DNA of 64,000 nt from Glycomyces sambucus (lineage in GTDB: Bacteria; Actinomycetota; Actinomycetes; Mycobacteriales; Micromonosporaceae). The notes beneath the pieces are model-generated. The model ran no database searches, was not told where the DNA came from, and was given only the letters and a program-made list of their open reading frames with translations. Each line of letters starts with the position of its first letter. Positions within the stretch are counted from its first letter, which is position 1. A program made the position numbers and the translations under genes. Positions 1-10,445 of this stretch are shown here, piece after piece. The DNA is taken from NCBI RefSeq assembly GCF_900102815.1, contig NZ_FNGF01000009.1, positions 213,725 through 277,724 on the forward strand. Direction: 5' to 3'.

Positions 1-2138
1 GCCTGGGCACGGTCCTGTCGAACGAGGAGGTCACCGCCGAGGGCCGCTCCGAGCGCGGCAACTTCCCGGTCTACACGCGCACCCTGAAGCAGTGGATGAT
101 GCGCATCACCGCCTACGCCGACCGGCTGCTGGCGGACCTGGAGGGCCTGGACTGGACCGAGTCGCTGAAGTCCATGCAGCGCAACTGGATCGGCAAGTCC
201 ACCGGCGCGTACGCCGACTTCGCGACCTACGCGGGGGACATCCGGGTCTTCACCACCCGCCCCGACACCCTGTTCGGCGCCACCTACATGGTCCTGGCCC
301 CCGAGCACCCGCTGGTCGACGCCCTGACCGCCGAGACCTGGCCCGCGGACGTGCCCGCCGCCTGGACCGGCGGCGCCGACACCCCCGCCGGGGCCGTCGC
401 CGCCTACCGCGCCCAGGCCGCCGCGAAGACCGACGTCGAGCGCCAGGCCGACGCCAAGGAGAAGACCGGCGTCTTCACCGGCGGCTACGCGACCAACCCC
501 GTCAACGGCGCCACCGTTCCGGTGTTCATCGCCGACTACGTGCTGGCCGGCTACGGCACCGGCGCGATCATGGCCGTCCCCGCCCACGACGAGCGCGACT
601 TCGACTTCGCGACCGCCTTCGGCATCCCGATCGTCCAGGTCGTCGCCGGCGAGGACGAGTGGGACCGCGAGAAGGCGTACACCGCCGACGGCGTCGCCGT
701 GAACTCCGGCTTCCTGGACGGCCTGCGGGTCGCCGAGGCCAAGGACCGCGTCATCGCCTGGCTGGCCGAGCACGGCCGCGGCGAGCGGGCCGTGACCTTC
801 CGCCTGCGCGACTGGCTGTTCAGCCGCCAGCGCTACTGGGGCGAGCCCTTCCCGATCGTCTACGACGAGACCGGCCTGCCCGTCGCCCTGACCGAGGACC
901 ACCTGCCGGTCGAGCTGCCCTACCTGGACGACTTCTCGCCCAAGACCTTCGACCCCGAGGACGCCGACTCCGCCCCCGAGCCGCCCCTGGGCCGCGCCAA
1001 GGACTGGGTCGAGGTCGAGCTGGACCTGGGCGACGGCCCCAAGCAGTACCGCCGCGAGGTCAACACCATGCCCAACTGGGCCGGGTCCTCCTGGTACGAG
1101 CTGCGCTACACCGACCCCCAGGCCGCCCACGTCCTGGCCGACCCCGCGAACGAGTCCTACTGGATGGGCCCGCGGGACGCCGAGGACGTCGGCGGCGTCG
1201 ACCTGTACATCGGCGGCGTCGAGCACGCCGTCCTGCACCTGCTGTACGCCCGCTTCTGGCAGAAGGTCCTGTTCGACCTGGGGCACGTCTCCAGCCGCGA
1301 GCCGTTCCGCCGCCTGTTCAACCAGGGCTACATCCAGGCGTACGCCTACACCGACGACCGCGGCGTGTACGTCCCGGCCGAAGAGGTCGAGGAGCAGGCC
1401 GACGGCGTGTACACCTACAAGGGGGAGAAGGTGAACCGCGAATACGGCAAGATGGGCAAGTCCCTGAAGAACGTCGTCACCCCCGACGAGGTCTGCGAGT
1501 CGTACGGCGCCGACACCTTCCGCGTGTACGAGATGTCGATGGGCCCGCTGGCCGACTCCAAGCCGTGGGAGACCCGCGCGATCGTCGGCTCCCAGCGGTT
1601 CCTGCAGCGGCTGTGGCGCAACATCGTCGACGAGGAGACCGGCGCGACGGTGGTCGCCGACGTCCCGGCCTCGCCCGAGACGCTGCGCGAGATCCACAAG
1701 GCCGTCGCCGGGGTCCGCGAGGACTACGAGCACCTGCGCATGAACACCGCCGTCGCCAAGCTGATCACGCTGAACAACCACGTGACCGGCCTGAGCCCGG
1801 TGCCGCGCGAGGCCGCCGAGGCCCTGGTGACCATGGTCGCGCCGATCGCCCCGCACATCGCCGAGGAGCTGTGGGAGCGCCTGGGCCACACCGGGGGCAT
1901 CGCGTACGTCGACTTCCCCGTGGCCGACGAGCGGTTCCTGGTCGAGGACACCGTGACCTACCCGGTCCAGATCAACGGCAAGGTCCGCGGCCGCATCGAG
2001 GTCGCGGCGGACGCGGATGAGGACGCCGTCAAGGCCGCCGCGCTGGCCGAGGAGAAGGTCGCGGCGAACCTGGCCGGCAAGGACGTCAAGAAGGTCATCG
2101 TGGTGGCCGGCAAGATGGTCTCGATCGTCGCCAAGTAG
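1..2138 (+). CDS. leuS: Leucyl-tRNA synthetase, C-terminal 711 residues (5' end outside window)
   Basis: Class I aminoacyl-tRNA synthetase that charges tRNA-Leu in the cytoplasm. The reading frame is already open at the window edge (codons begin at base 3) and ends at TAG 2136-2138. The CP1 editing domain is visible (TTRPDTLFG, then [15 protein letters not shown]), as is the KMSKS signature in the form KMGKS at about base 1449. The anticodon-binding and C-terminal domains follow, with the family's usual ending (VNGKVRGR-like, then [17 protein letters not shown]). About 240 N-terminal residues, including the HIGH motif, lie upstream of the window. No frameshift is seen. Confidence 0.97.
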   Translation, partial: LGTVLSNEEVTAEGRSERGNFPVYTRTLKQWMMRITAYADRLLADLEGLDWTESLKSMQRNWIGKSTGAYADFATYAGDIRVFTTRPDTLFGATYMVLAPEHPLVDALTAETWPADVPAAWTGGADTPAGAVAAYRAQAAAKTDVERQADAKEKTGVFTGGYATNPVNGATVPVFIADYVLAGYGTGAIMAVPAHDERDFDFATAFGIPIVQVVAGEDEWDREKAYTADGVAVNSGFLDGLRVAEAKDRVIAWLAEHGRGERAVTFRLRDWLFSRQRYWGEPFPIVYDETGLPVALTEDHLPVELPYLDDFSPKTFDPEDADSAPEPPLGRAKDWVEVELDLGDGPKQYRREVNTMPNWAGSSWYELRYTDPQAAHVLADPANESYWMGPRDAEDVGGVDLYIGGVEHAVLHLLYARFWQKVLFDLGHVSSREPFRRLFNQGYIQAYAYTDDRGVYVPAEEVEEQADGVYTYKGEKVNREYGKMGKSLKNVVTPDEVCESYGADTFRVYEMSMGPLADSKPWETRAIVGSQRFLQRLWRNIVDEETGATVVADVPASPETLREIHKAVAGVREDYEHLRMNTAVAKLITLNNHVTGLSPVPREAAEALVTMVAPIAPHIAEELWERLGHTGGIAYVDFPVADERFLVEDTVTYPVQINGKVRGRIEVAADADEDAVKAAALAEEKVAANLAGKDVKKVIVVAGKMVSIVAK

Positions 2139-2181
2139 TACGGAGCGAGGGGCGGGAGCGGAGATCCGTTCCCGCCCTTCG

Positions 2182-2298
2182 TCACGCTTCGGGCAGGCCG
2201 CCGCCGCGGTACGTGTACGCCTTCGTGCGGTCGTCGTGGAGCGTGTACAGCAGGAAGAGGTCGAAGTCCAGGCTCGCGAGGGCGGCGAGGACCTCCAC
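2182..2298 (-). CDS. Possible small or remnant gene, 38 aa
   Basis: A minus-strand reading frame between leuS and the xylanase. From GTG 2298 it encodes 38 residues, including DFDLFLLYTLHDDRT and ending GGGLPEA. Third positions are almost all G or C, as in the real genes here, and this continues upstream of the GTG to about base 2358. A GGAGGG lies 14 bases before the GTG, a rather long spacing. No ATG is present and the frame is closed by TGA at 2374-2376. It may be a short gene or the tail of a decayed one. No family is recognised. Confidence 0.3.
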   Translation of the reverse strand: MEVLAALASLDFDLFLLYTLHDDRTKAYTYRGGGLPEA

Positions 2299-2363
2299 GC
2301 CGAGGAGGGCGACCCCTCCGCGGGACCGCCCGAACCGCTTCGCGGGGACGCCGCGAGGCAGTA

Positions 2364-2392
2364 TTGACCAACATCAATGCACCCGCTAGGCT
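2364..2392 (+). promoter_or_regulatory. Sigma-70-type promoter for the xylanase gene, with inverted repeat over the -35
   Basis: TTGACC (2364-2369) and TAGGCT (2387-2392) are separated by exactly 17 bases, an arrangement typical of actinobacterial housekeeping promoters. A short inverted repeat, ATTGA-N6-TCAAT (2363-2378), covers the -35 element and could be an operator. It does not resemble the XylR-type or LacI-type sites elsewhere in this window. Confidence 0.55.
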
Positions 2393-2487
2393 GTCCTCAC
2401 CCCGTTGGGAGCGCTCCGCTCCTGCGGGCCCTTCCTTCTGAACAGCCTCGTTCCCTCACGGCGCGGCACCACCCTGAGGAGTCCTCC

Positions 2488-3924
2488 GTGCTGCTTTCCC
2501 GACCGCACCTCTCAAGACAGCGCCCTTCAAGGCAGCGCCGCCGGGCGGTGATCGCTGGAGTGGTCACCGTCGCCACCGCCGCGCTCGGCCTCGGCCTCTC
2601 CACCCAGTTCGCCAGCGCCCAGACCACCCTGCGCGGGGCCGCCGATGACCTGAACAAGGACATCGGCGTCGCCGTCAGCTACAACCTGCTCCAGAACAAC
2701 GCCCAGTACCGCAACCTCGTCGCCACCGAGTTCAACTCGCTCACCGCCGAGAACGCGATGAAGTGGGACGCGACCGAGCCCAGCGACGGCAACTACACCT
2801 TCACCCAGGCCGACGCGATCGTCGACTTCGCCGAGGACAACGACCAGACCGTCCACGGCCACACCTTCGTCTGGCACCAGCAGACCCCCTCGTGGGTGCA
2901 GAACCTCTCCGGCACGGCCCTGCAGACCGCGATGGTGGAGCACATCAACACCGTGGCGAACCGCTACGAGGGGCGCGTCGACTCCTGGGACGTCGTCAAC
3001 GAGGTCGTCAGCGACTCGAACGGCGCCATGCGCGACTCGTTCTGGCTCCGCGGCCTCGGCGAGGGGTACATCACCACCGCGTTCCAGACCGCCCGCGCGG
3101 CCGACCCGAACGCCGACCTCTACATCAACGACTACTCCATCGACGGCATCAACGCCAAGTCGAACAAGGTCTACTCGATCGCCCAGGGCCTGAAGAGCCA
3201 GAACATCCTCGACGGCGTCGGCTTCCAGGCGCACCTCATCCTCGGCCAGGTGCCGAGCGACATGGAGGCGAACCTCCAGCGGTTCGTCAACCTGGGCCTG
3301 AAGGTCCGCATCACCGAGCTCGACATCCGCATCCAGACCCCCGCGGACGCCAACGAGCTCCAGCAGCAGGCCAACGACTACCGGCGCGTCACCGAGATCT
3401 GCGCCGAGCTGGCCGACTGCTCGGGCGTCACCGTGTGGGGCGTGCGCGACGGCGACTCGTGGGTGCCCGGGGTCTTCCCCGGCTACGGCGCCCCGCTCCT
3501 GTTCAACGACGACCTCTCGAAGAAGCCGGCGTACAACGCGGTGCTCGACGCCCTCGGCGGCGACGGCAACGAGGAGCCCACCACCTCCAACCCGGTGACC
3601 ACCACGCCGCCGCCCTCGGGCAGCGGCTGCACCGCGACCCTCTCGGTCCAGAGCCCCTGGAACACGGGTGCGACCTACTCCGGCACCGTGAAGGCCAACC
3701 AGAACCTCACCGGCTGGACGGTCACGTGGACCTGGCCCGGATCGGAGCGGATCTCCAACGCCTGGAGCGTGCAGGGGAACCTCTCCGGGGCGACGGTGAC
3801 TGGCTCGAACGTCGGCTACAACGGCACGGTCGCCTCCGGGCAGACCACGACGTTCGGCTTCAACATCACCAAGGCGAACGGCTCCACGGCCTCGGTGCCG
3901 ACGGTGACCTGCACGCCCGCCTGA
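2488..3924 (+). CDS. Secreted GH10 endo-1,4-beta-xylanase with C-terminal CBM2
   Basis: Cuts internal beta-1,4 bonds of xylan outside the cell. GTG 2488 is preferred over the in-frame ATG 2377 because GAGGAG sits 7 bases before it, and because it leaves an Arg-rich signal peptide (about residues 1-44, cleavage after FASA). The GH10 catalytic domain (about 48-350) carries the acid/base Glu172 in SWDVVNEV and the nucleophile Glu277 in ITELDI. A Thr/Pro linker follows, then a family 2 carbohydrate-binding module (about 381-478) bounded by cysteines. The product is 478 aa. It starts a region of xylan and xylose genes but has its own promoter and no obvious XylR operator. Confidence 0.95.
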   Translation: MLLSRPHLSRQRPSRQRRRAVIAGVVTVATAALGLGLSTQFASAQTTLRGAADDLNKDIGVAVSYNLLQNNAQYRNLVATEFNSLTAENAMKWDATEPSDGNYTFTQADAIVDFAEDNDQTVHGHTFVWHQQTPSWVQNLSGTALQTAMVEHINTVANRYEGRVDSWDVVNEVVSDSNGAMRDSFWLRGLGEGYITTAFQTARAADPNADLYINDYSIDGINAKSNKVYSIAQGLKSQNILDGVGFQAHLILGQVPSDMEANLQRFVNLGLKVRITELDIRIQTPADANELQQQANDYRRVTEICAELADCSGVTVWGVRDGDSWVPGVFPGYGAPLLFNDDLSKKPAYNAVLDALGGDGNEEPTTSNPVTTTPPPSGSGCTATLSVQSPWNTGATYSGTVKANQNLTGWTVTWTWPGSERISNAWSVQGNLSGATVTGSNVGYNGTVASGQTTTFGFNITKANGSTASVPTVTCTPA

Positions 3925-3969
3925 CCCGCTGACGCGGGACCCCGACCGCACTCCTTCGCAGAGAAAAAG

Positions 3970-4003
3970 GCCGGGCCCGGACGCCACCGCGTCCGGGCCC
4001 GGC
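3970..4003 (-). terminator. Strong hairpin terminator between xylanase and dps
   Basis: A perfect 15-bp inverted repeat (3970-3984 and 3989-4003) with a 4-base loop lies between two convergent genes. On the minus strand the stem is followed by CTTTTTCTC, so it is an intrinsic terminator for dps. It may also stop xylanase transcription. Confidence 0.85.
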
Positions 4004-4017
4004 TGCGGGCTTCGCGC

Positions 4018-4488
4018 CTAGCCGAGTTCGGCCTGGAACATCCAGCTCTGCTTCTCGAGCTCGGCGGTGATGCCGATGAGGAGGTCCTGGGACACCGGGT
4101 CGGCCGACTCGGTGGTCTCGATGCGCTCGCGCATGTTCGCGATGATCGCGGTGTAGGCGTCGATCATGAGCGACACGACCTCGGTGTCGGAGATGGTGCC
4201 GTCGTGGATCTTGGGCACCGACGAGGTCTCCGCGACCGTGGCCGCGCGCCCGTCGGCGCTGACGCCGATCGCTATCGCCCGCTCGGCCACCAGGTCGGCG
4301 GCGTTGCGCGCCGACAGCACGATCTCGTCGAGCTGGAGGTGGAGCGAGCGGAAGTTCTTGCCGTAGACGTTCCAGTGCGCCTGCTTGCCGACCAGTGACA
4401 GATCGATGAGGTCGACCAGGGCGCCCTGGAGCGCCTTCGCGGTCGTGTCGCGGTTCTCGTCGGAGAGGCTGGAGCGGACGGTCGACAT
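4018..4488 (-). CDS. dps: Dps family DNA-binding ferritin-like protein
   Basis: Small ferritin (156 aa) expected to form a dodecamer that oxidises and stores iron using peroxide and protects DNA under stress or starvation. The Dps signature KQAHWNVYGKNF and the following LHLQLDEIV supply the His, Asp and Glu ligands of the inter-subunit ferroxidase site. Length is normal for the family. It is a single gene, convergent with the xylanase and divergent from the alpha-xylosidase operon, and nothing suggests a role in sugar use. Confidence 0.93.
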   Translation of the reverse strand: MSTVRSSLSDENRDTTAKALQGALVDLIDLSLVGKQAHWNVYGKNFRSLHLQLDEIVLSARNAADLVAERAIAIGVSADGRAATVAETSSVPKIHDGTISDTEVVSLMIDAYTAIIANMRERIETTESADPVSQDLLIGITAELEKQSWMFQAELG

Positions 4489-4629
4489 ATCGGTGCACCT
4501 CGCAGAGTTCCGGCAGAGTCAATGGCGATCGTAGCCGTACCCGGCCCGCGCGGGGCCAAACTCGCCCGGTCCGGTCCCTTGGCGGGGGATGATGCGGGGT
4601 GCGCGGAGAGTCGTCTCCCCGGGTCGCAA

Positions 4630-4654
4630 TTTGTTGGGCTAGTCGATAAACTAA
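4630..4654 (+). promoter_or_regulatory. XylR (ROK)-type operator upstream of the xyl operon
   Basis: A 25-bp site with half-sites TTTGTT and AACTAA, 60 bases before the alpha-xylosidase start. It matches the site at 20750-20774 at 22 of 25 positions. The length and half-sites follow the Bacillus xylO pattern (TTAGTTT...AAACTAA) known for XylR repressors. AT-rich sequence here is conspicuous in a very GC-rich genome. The likely binder is the ROK protein encoded at 20994-22241. Confidence 0.8.
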
Positions 4655-4714
4655 TGCGTACCGCGCCGTTCCCGGCCCGGCCCACTCGCAACCCTGAACG
4701 AGCAGGAGCAACGA

Positions 4715-7012
4715 ATGCCTTACCGCCCGCCGCTGGTCGCCCGCGAGTTCTTCGTCGCCGACCCCCCGGAGCTGCCCCAGCGCGCCAACGGCGAGCAGGG
4801 CCTGTCGGCCGTCACCAGCGCCGAGGTCGTCAGCACCGGCGCCGACTTCGCCCTGCTCAAGGCCCGGACCAGCGCCGACGAGGAGCTGTACGTCGCCATC
4901 GCGGTCGCGGGCGAGGGCGTCGTCGGCACCCGCCTCGCGGCGGACCCGGCCGCCCGCCCGGCCGCCGAGAAGATCATCGAGCTGGTGCACCCCGGCGACT
5001 TCGCCGGAGCGAAGGTCACCGTCGACGCCGGCACCGTCGTCGTCGACGCCGGGTCCGTGCGCGCCGTGGCGACCCTCGACTCCTGGTCCCTGACGTACAC
5101 CGACGCCGCCGGGAGGACCCTCGTGGCCCAGAACCCCGGCGAGGAGGACATCTCCGGGCGGCTGCGCACGCTCCCGTTCGGACGCTCCCTCGTCGACGGC
5201 GAACCCGCGGCCTACCACGAGTCGTTCACCGCCGCCCCCGACGAGGCGTTCGCCGGCTTCGGCGAGCGCTTCGCCCCGCTCAACGCCCGCGGCCAGCGCC
5301 CGCTCATGTGGAACTTCGACGCCTTCGGCTCCGAGTCGATCCGCGCGTACAAGAACGTCCCGATCTACGTGTCGGACCGCGGCTACGGCATCCTCGTCAA
5401 CTCGGGCGCCCCCGTCGAGTTCGACATGGCCCAGCAGACCCACGCCGCCGTCGAGATCATCGTCCCCGACGACGTCCTGGAGTACTTCGTCATCGCCGGC
5501 ACCCCCGCCGAGGTCCTCGACCGCTTCGACGGCCTCACCTCCCGGCCCTCGCTGCCCCCGAAGTGGGCCTTCGGCACCTGGATCTCCTCGGGCTTCTTCG
5601 TCGACAACGAGGAGCGGGTCCTGGAGCGGGCCAAGCGCATCCGCGAGCGCGGCATCCCCTGCGACGTGCTCCACCTCGACACGTTCTGGCAGCACGAGCC
5701 GCACTGGTCGGACATGCGGTGGGACCGCGAGAACTTCCCCGACCCGCGGCGGATGCTCGCCGAGCTCGCCGAGCAGGGCTTCAAGGTCTGCCTGTGGATG
5801 AACTCATACATCTCCCACAAGTCCCCGGTCTTCGCCGAGGGCGACGAGCGCGGCTACTTCCTGCGCGACGCCAAGGGCGAGACCTACGTGGCCGACGTCT
5901 GGCACGGCTCCCACCAGCCCTCGGGCATCGTCGACTTCACCAACCCCGACGCCGTCGCGTGGTGGAAGGACCTGCTGCGCGGCCCCCTCCTGGACGGCGC
6001 GGCCCTGTACAAGACCGACTTCGCCGAGGGCGTGCCCGCCGACGCCGTGGCCTTCAACGGCATGACCGGCACCGAGCTGCACAACGTCTACACGCTGCTC
6101 TACAACGACGCCGTGGTCGACGTGACCCGCGAGGTCAACGGGCACGAGCTGGTGTGGGCCCGCTCCTCGTTCCTGGGCGGGCAGCGCCACTCCGCGCAGT
6201 GGTCGGGCGACGTCCAGACCACCTGGGCCGGCCTCGGCGGGACCATCCGCGGCGGCCTCTCGCACGGCCTGTCGGGCGTCCCGTTCTGGTCCCACGACAC
6301 CGGCGGCTTCAACGGCACCCCCACCGACGACCTGTACATCCGCTGGGCCCAGTTCGGCGCGCTCTCGCCGCTGCTGCGCTACCACGGCACCACCACCCGC
6401 GAGCTGTGGGAGTTCTCCGAGGAGGCCGAGCGCCTGGCCGTGGCGTCGCTGAAGCTGCGCTACTCGCTCGCGCCGTACCTCTACACCGCCGCCGTCAAGG
6501 CGTCCCGGACCGGCGAGCCGGTCCTGCGCGCCCTCAACGTCGACGACCCGTCCGACCCGGTCTCGTGGACGGCCGACCAGGAGTTCCGCCTCGGCACCGA
6601 CCTCCTCGTGGCGCCGGTGAACGACCCGTCCGGCGAGCGCAGGGTCTACCTGCCGCGGGGCACGTGGATCGACTTCTGGACCAAGGAGGTCCACGAGGGC
6701 GGGCGCTACATCGACACCAAGCACGACCTGGAGACGTTCCCGGTGTTCGTGCGCGCCGGCGCGATCATCCCGCGCGTGGAACCGGGCGCGACCATCGGTG
6801 AGGAGCCCTTCGCGGGCATCACCCTCGAGGTCTGGGGGACCCCGTCCGAGGGCATCCTCATCGCCGACGTCGACGGCGACACCATCGTGTCCGTCGAAAA
6901 AGTTTCTGAAACTTTGGTGACCCTGGTTTCGACCGGCCCGGCCGACATCGCTAATGTGAGTGTCATCGATGTTGCGGGCAAGCCCGCGAATGTGGAGCTG
7001 GAGCGTAAGTAG
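4715..7012 (+). CDS. xylS: GH31 alpha-xylosidase (YicI-like)
   Basis: Releases alpha-linked xylose from xyloglucan oligosaccharides or isoprimeverose, probably in the cytoplasm since no signal peptide is seen. The 765-aa product has the GH31 N-terminal beta-sandwich, then the (beta/alpha)8 barrel. The nucleophile is Asp435 in YKTDFAE and the acid/base is Asp499 in QWSGD, both as in E. coli YicI. Upstream barrel motifs DVLHLDTFW and WMNSYISHKSP also fit that subfamily. AGGAG (4704-4708) precedes the ATG. It is the first gene of an operon with xylB (zero-base gap) and xylA, under the XylR-type operator at 4630. An alpha-glucosidase activity is less likely. Confidence 0.92.
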   Translation: MPYRPPLVAREFFVADPPELPQRANGEQGLSAVTSAEVVSTGADFALLKARTSADEELYVAIAVAGEGVVGTRLAADPAARPAAEKIIELVHPGDFAGAKVTVDAGTVVVDAGSVRAVATLDSWSLTYTDAAGRTLVAQNPGEEDISGRLRTLPFGRSLVDGEPAAYHESFTAAPDEAFAGFGERFAPLNARGQRPLMWNFDAFGSESIRAYKNVPIYVSDRGYGILVNSGAPVEFDMAQQTHAAVEIIVPDDVLEYFVIAGTPAEVLDRFDGLTSRPSLPPKWAFGTWISSGFFVDNEERVLERAKRIRERGIPCDVLHLDTFWQHEPHWSDMRWDRENFPDPRRMLAELAEQGFKVCLWMNSYISHKSPVFAEGDERGYFLRDAKGETYVADVWHGSHQPSGIVDFTNPDAVAWWKDLLRGPLLDGAALYKTDFAEGVPADAVAFNGMTGTELHNVYTLLYNDAVVDVTREVNGHELVWARSSFLGGQRHSAQWSGDVQTTWAGLGGTIRGGLSHGLSGVPFWSHDTGGFNGTPTDDLYIRWAQFGALSPLLRYHGTTTRELWEFSEEAERLAVASLKLRYSLAPYLYTAAVKASRTGEPVLRALNVDDPSDPVSWTADQEFRLGTDLLVAPVNDPSGERRVYLPRGTWIDFWTKEVHEGGRYIDTKHDLETFPVFVRAGAIIPRVEPGATIGEEPFAGITLEVWGTPSEGILIADVDGDTIVSVEKVSETLVTLVSTGPADIANVSVIDVAGKPANVELERK

Positions 7013-8404
7013 ATGACCCTCGTGGCCGGAGTCGACTCATCGACGCAGTCGACGAAAGTGTTGTTGGTCGAAGCCGAGACCGGCGAGATCGTCGACTCCG
7101 GTCGCGCCTCCCACCCGGACGGCACCGAGTGCCCGCCCGACGCCTGGTGGGACGCCCTCCAGGAGGCCGGGAAGGGCCTCCTGGAGCGCGCCGACGCCGT
7201 CGCGGTCGCCGGGCAGCAGCACGGCATGGTCGCCCTCGACGCCGACGACCGCGTGGTGCGCCCCGCCCTGCTGTGGAACGACGTCCGCTCGGCCCCGCAG
7301 GCCGAGCGCCTCACCGCCGAGCACGGCGGCCCCGAAGCCTGGGCCGCCGACACCGGCCTCGTGCTCGCCGCGTCCTTCACCGCGACCAAGCTCGCCTGGC
7401 TCGCCGAGCACGAGCCCGAGCACGCGGCGAAAACCGTTTCGGTGATGCTCCCGCACGACTGGCTCACCATGAAGCTCCGCGGCGCGAGCGCCGCCGAGGC
7501 CACCACCGACCGTTCCGACGCCTCCGGCACCGGCTACTGGTCCCCGCGCACCGGCGGCTACGTCACCGAGCGCCTGGTCCAGGCGTTCGGCCGCGAACTC
7601 GCCCTCCCTCGGGTCGCCGCGCCCAGTGAGATCGTCGGCCGCACCCCCTGGGGCGCGGCCGTGGCCCCCGGCACCGGCGACAACGCCGGCGCCGCCCTCG
7701 GCCTGGGCCTGGGACCCGGCGACGTCGCCGTCTCCCTCGGCACCTCCGGCACCGTCTTCGGCGTCGCCGACGTCCCCGCGAACGACCCCTCGGGCCTCGT
7801 CGCCGGGTTCGCCGACGCCACCGGCCGGTTCCTGCCGCTGGTCTGCACGCTCAACGCCGCCCGCGTCCTCGACACGTTCCGTACCCTCCTGGGTGTGGAC
7901 CACGCCGGGTTCGACGCCCTCGCCCTCGCCGCCGCGCCCGGGGCCGGCGGGCTCACCCTCCTGCCCTACCTCGACGGCGAGCGCACCCCGGCCCGCCCCA
8001 ACGCGACCGGCGTCCTCGCGGGGATCACCACCGGCGCCACCCGCGCCGACCTCGCCCGCGCCGCCGTCGAAGGCATGCTCTCGGCCCAGGCCGACGGCCT
8101 CGCCGCCATGGCCGCGCAGGGCCTCGAAGCCCGGCGCGTGCTCCTCATCGGCGGCGCCGCCGCCTCCGAAGCCGTCCGCCGGATCGCCCCCGCCGTGTTC
8201 GGCGTCGACGTGGACGTCCCTCCCGCCGCCGAGTACGTGGCGCTCGGCGCCGCCAGGCAGGCGGCCTGGGCATTGTCCGGCCGCGGCGAACCGCCGCAGT
8301 GGAAGAACGGGGACACGGAGCGGCTCACCGGCACCGCCGCGACCGTGGCCGACCAGTACGCGACCCTGAGGAACGAGACCGCCTCATGGGACCAGCACCG
8401 ATAG
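7013..8404 (+). CDS. xylB: Xylulokinase
   Basis: Phosphorylates D-xylulose to xylulose 5-phosphate for the pentose phosphate pathway. FGGY carbohydrate kinase of 463 aa with the N-terminal phosphate-binding loop [11 protein letters not shown], the QQHGMV motif typical of xylulokinases, the catalytic Asp223 in [11 protein letters not shown], and the C-terminal ATPase motif around LLIGGAAAS. The ATG directly follows the TAG of the alpha-xylosidase gene, and xylA starts 14 bases downstream, so translation is probably coupled. Length is slightly short but normal for actinobacterial members. Confidence 0.95.
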   Translation: MTLVAGVDSSTQSTKVLLVEAETGEIVDSGRASHPDGTECPPDAWWDALQEAGKGLLERADAVAVAGQQHGMVALDADDRVVRPALLWNDVRSAPQAERLTAEHGGPEAWAADTGLVLAASFTATKLAWLAEHEPEHAAKTVSVMLPHDWLTMKLRGASAAEATTDRSDASGTGYWSPRTGGYVTERLVQAFGRELALPRVAAPSEIVGRTPWGAAVAPGTGDNAGAALGLGLGPGDVAVSLGTSGTVFGVADVPANDPSGLVAGFADATGRFLPLVCTLNAARVLDTFRTLLGVDHAGFDALALAAAPGAGGLTLLPYLDGERTPARPNATGVLAGITTGATRADLARAAVEGMLSAQADGLAAMAAQGLEARRVLLIGGAAASEAVRRIAPAVFGVDVDVPPAAEYVALGAARQAAWALSGRGEPPQWKNGDTERLTGTAATVADQYATLRNETASWDQHR

Positions 8405-8418
8405 CAAAGGAACTGATC

Positions 8419-9591
8419 ATGACCGACAAGTACGCACCGGTGCCCGAGGACAAGTTCTCCTTCGGCATCTGGACGGTCGGCTGGGCGGCTCAGGACGTGT
8501 TCGGCTCGGCCACCCGCGCCGACATGGCCGCCGACCGGGCCGTCCGCGAGCTCGCCGAGATCGGCGCCTACGGCGTGAACTTCCACGACAACGACGTGTT
8601 CGCGTTCGGCGCCGCCGAGTCCGAGCGCGACGCCAAGATCGCGGCCTTCCGCAAGGCCCTCGACGAGACCGGGCTCAAGGTCACCACCGCGACCACGAAC
8701 CTGTTCGGCCACCCGATCTTCAAGGACGGCGGCTTCACCCACAACGACCGCGACGTCCGCCGCTTCGCGATCAGCAAGGTCATGCGCAACATCGACCTCG
8801 CCGCCGAGCTCGGCGCCGAGATCTACGTCGCGTGGGGCGGGCGCGAGGGCGCCGAGTCCGGCGGCTCCAAGGACGTCCAGTCCGCGATGGCCCGCATGAA
8901 GGAGGCGTTCGACACCCTCGGCGACTACGTCGTCGAGCAGGGCTACGACATCCGGTTCGCCATCGAGCCCAAGCCGAACGAGCCCCGCGGCAACATCCTG
9001 CTGCCGACCCTCGGCCACGCCATCGCGTTCATCAACGAGCTCGAGCGCCCCGAGCTGACGGGCATCAACCCCGAGATCGGGCACGAGGAGATGGCCGGGC
9101 TCGACTACGCCGCCGGCATCCGCCAGGCGCTGTGGCACGGCAAGCTCTACCACATCGACCTCAACGGCCAGACCGGTCCGCGCTACGACCAGGACCTGCG
9201 CTTCGGCGCCGGGAACGTCGGCGGCGCCTTCTGGACCGTCGACGCCGTCGAGGAGGGCATCGCCAAGGGCCAGTACACCGGCCCGATCCACTTCGACTTC
9301 AAGCCCCCGCGCACCGAGGACGACAAGGGCGTGTGGGTCTCGGCCGCCGCCTGCATGCGCAACTACAAGATCCTCCAGGAGAAGGTCAAGGCGTTCCGCG
9401 CCGACCCCGAGGTGCAGGAGGCCCTCAAGGCCGCCCGCGTCGACGAGCTCGCCGTCCCCACCCTCGGCGAGGGCGAGACCTGGGCCGACCTCAAGCACGT
9501 CGAGGTCGACGTCGAGGGCCTCGCCGCCAAGGGCATGGCCTTCGAAGCCCTCGACCAGCTCGCCCTGGAGCACCTGTACGGGGTGCGCTAG
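8419..9591 (+). CDS. xylA: Xylose isomerase
   Basis: Converts D-xylose to D-xylulose (and glucose to fructose) with two divalent metals. The ATG at 8419 is chosen because AAAGGA precedes it and the product (390 aa) then begins at the usual family N-terminus, ahead of [10 protein letters not shown]. Characteristic motifs include NFHDND (catalytic His), [29 protein letters not shown] (metal ligand Glu), GHEEMAG and [11 protein letters not shown]. It is the last gene of the XylR-controlled operon and is followed by a strong terminator. Confidence 0.97.
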   Translation: MTDKYAPVPEDKFSFGIWTVGWAAQDVFGSATRADMAADRAVRELAEIGAYGVNFHDNDVFAFGAAESERDAKIAAFRKALDETGLKVTTATTNLFGHPIFKDGGFTHNDRDVRRFAISKVMRNIDLAAELGAEIYVAWGGREGAESGGSKDVQSAMARMKEAFDTLGDYVVEQGYDIRFAIEPKPNEPRGNILLPTLGHAIAFINELERPELTGINPEIGHEEMAGLDYAAGIRQALWHGKLYHIDLNGQTGPRYDQDLRFGAGNVGGAFWTVDAVEEGIAKGQYTGPIHFDFKPPRTEDDKGVWVSAAACMRNYKILQEKVKAFRADPEVQEALKAARVDELAVPTLGEGETWADLKHVEVDVEGLAAKGMAFEALDQLALEHLYGVR

Positions 9592-9607
9592 ACACGTACG
9601 GAGAACG

Positions 9608-9643
9608 GAACAGGGCCCGGAGCTTCAGCTCCGGGCCCTGTTC
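9608..9643 (+). terminator. Terminator of the xyl operon
   Basis: A perfect 17-bp inverted repeat (9608-9624 and 9627-9643) with a 2-base loop, 17 bases after the xylA stop. No long T run follows, as is usual for high-GC terminators. Confidence 0.8.
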
Positions 9644-9785
9644 GCAACCCCACACCCATCAGTAGGATCCGCGCCTCGCGGCGCTGTCACCCTCAGGAGG
9701 ATTCGATTTCCCCTTGCACCGAACACTACGGAGGGGCCCTCCGCGCATCCGGTGAGAACGATGAGAGGTTGATTGGAACCGCGCG

Positions 9786-10334
9786 CTAGCGCCGCACGGG
9801 CACCGGCGCCGCGGGCGGGTCGGCCGGGACCGCGAGCGGCTTCTGCCAGATGCCCACGTCGTGCCAGCCACCGAACTTGTAGCCCGCCGCGTCGATCCGG
9901 CCCACCAGCCGGAAGCCGAACGCCGCGTGCAGCGCCTCGCTCCCCGGGTTCGGGCTCGTCACCAGCGCCATGACGCTGCGGAAGCCCTGCGACTCCAGGC
10001 GCGCGAACAGCTCCCGGTACAGGGTCGAGCCGACGCGGCGCCCGCGCTGGCCCTCGGCCACGTACACCGTCGCCTCCGCCGTCCAGTCGTACGCCTGCCG
10101 GGGGTTCCACGGCTTGGCGTAGGCCAGGCCCACCAGCTCGCCGCCGTACTCGGCCGCGAGCCACGGGTAGCGCGACCCGTAGGACGCGAGCTCCTGCTCC
10201 CAGTCGGCCGCCGACTGCGGCTCGGTGCGGAAGTTCGCGGTGCTCTCGGCGATGTAGTGGTTGACGATCGCGGCGATCGACACCGCGTCCGAGGACTCGG
10301 CGAAGCGCACGGCGACCACGTCGGTGCTGGTCAT
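9786..10334 (-). CDS. GNAT acetyltransferase, phosphinothricin acetyltransferase-like
   Basis: Predicted cytoplasmic acetyl-CoA-dependent N-acetyltransferase of 182 aa. The N-terminal AIVNHYIAESTANFRTEP and the following YPWLAAEYGGELVGLAYA closely fit the PAT/YncA subgroup, which acetylates phosphinothricin, methionine sulfone or similar amino acid analogues. The acetyl-CoA loop is EGQRGRRVGSTLYREL, and the family's FKFGGWHDVGIWQ-like ending is present. It is a single gene pointing towards xylA. The actual substrate cannot be told from sequence, and a detoxification role is an inference. Confidence 0.85.
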   Translation of the reverse strand: MTSTDVVAVRFAESSDAVSIAAIVNHYIAESTANFRTEPQSAADWEQELASYGSRYPWLAAEYGGELVGLAYAKPWNPRQAYDWTAEATVYVAEGQRGRRVGSTLYRELFARLESQGFRSVMALVTSPNPGSEALHAAFGFRLVGRIDAAGYKFGGWHDVGIWQKPLAVPADPPAAPVPVRR

Positions 10335-10445
10335 GGCCGAATCCTATCGAGCCGGGCGCCGCGCGCCGACCCGCGTTCCCGCACTCCGGGCGTCCGCCGC
10401 AGGGGCGTTGGACACACCGGACGGCGTTCTCACCGCACGGCGTCC

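Noticed and set aside
2527..3987. A 486-codon minus-strand frame over the xylanase
   Set aside because: Antisense to a complete GH10-CBM2 gene; composition is artefactual.
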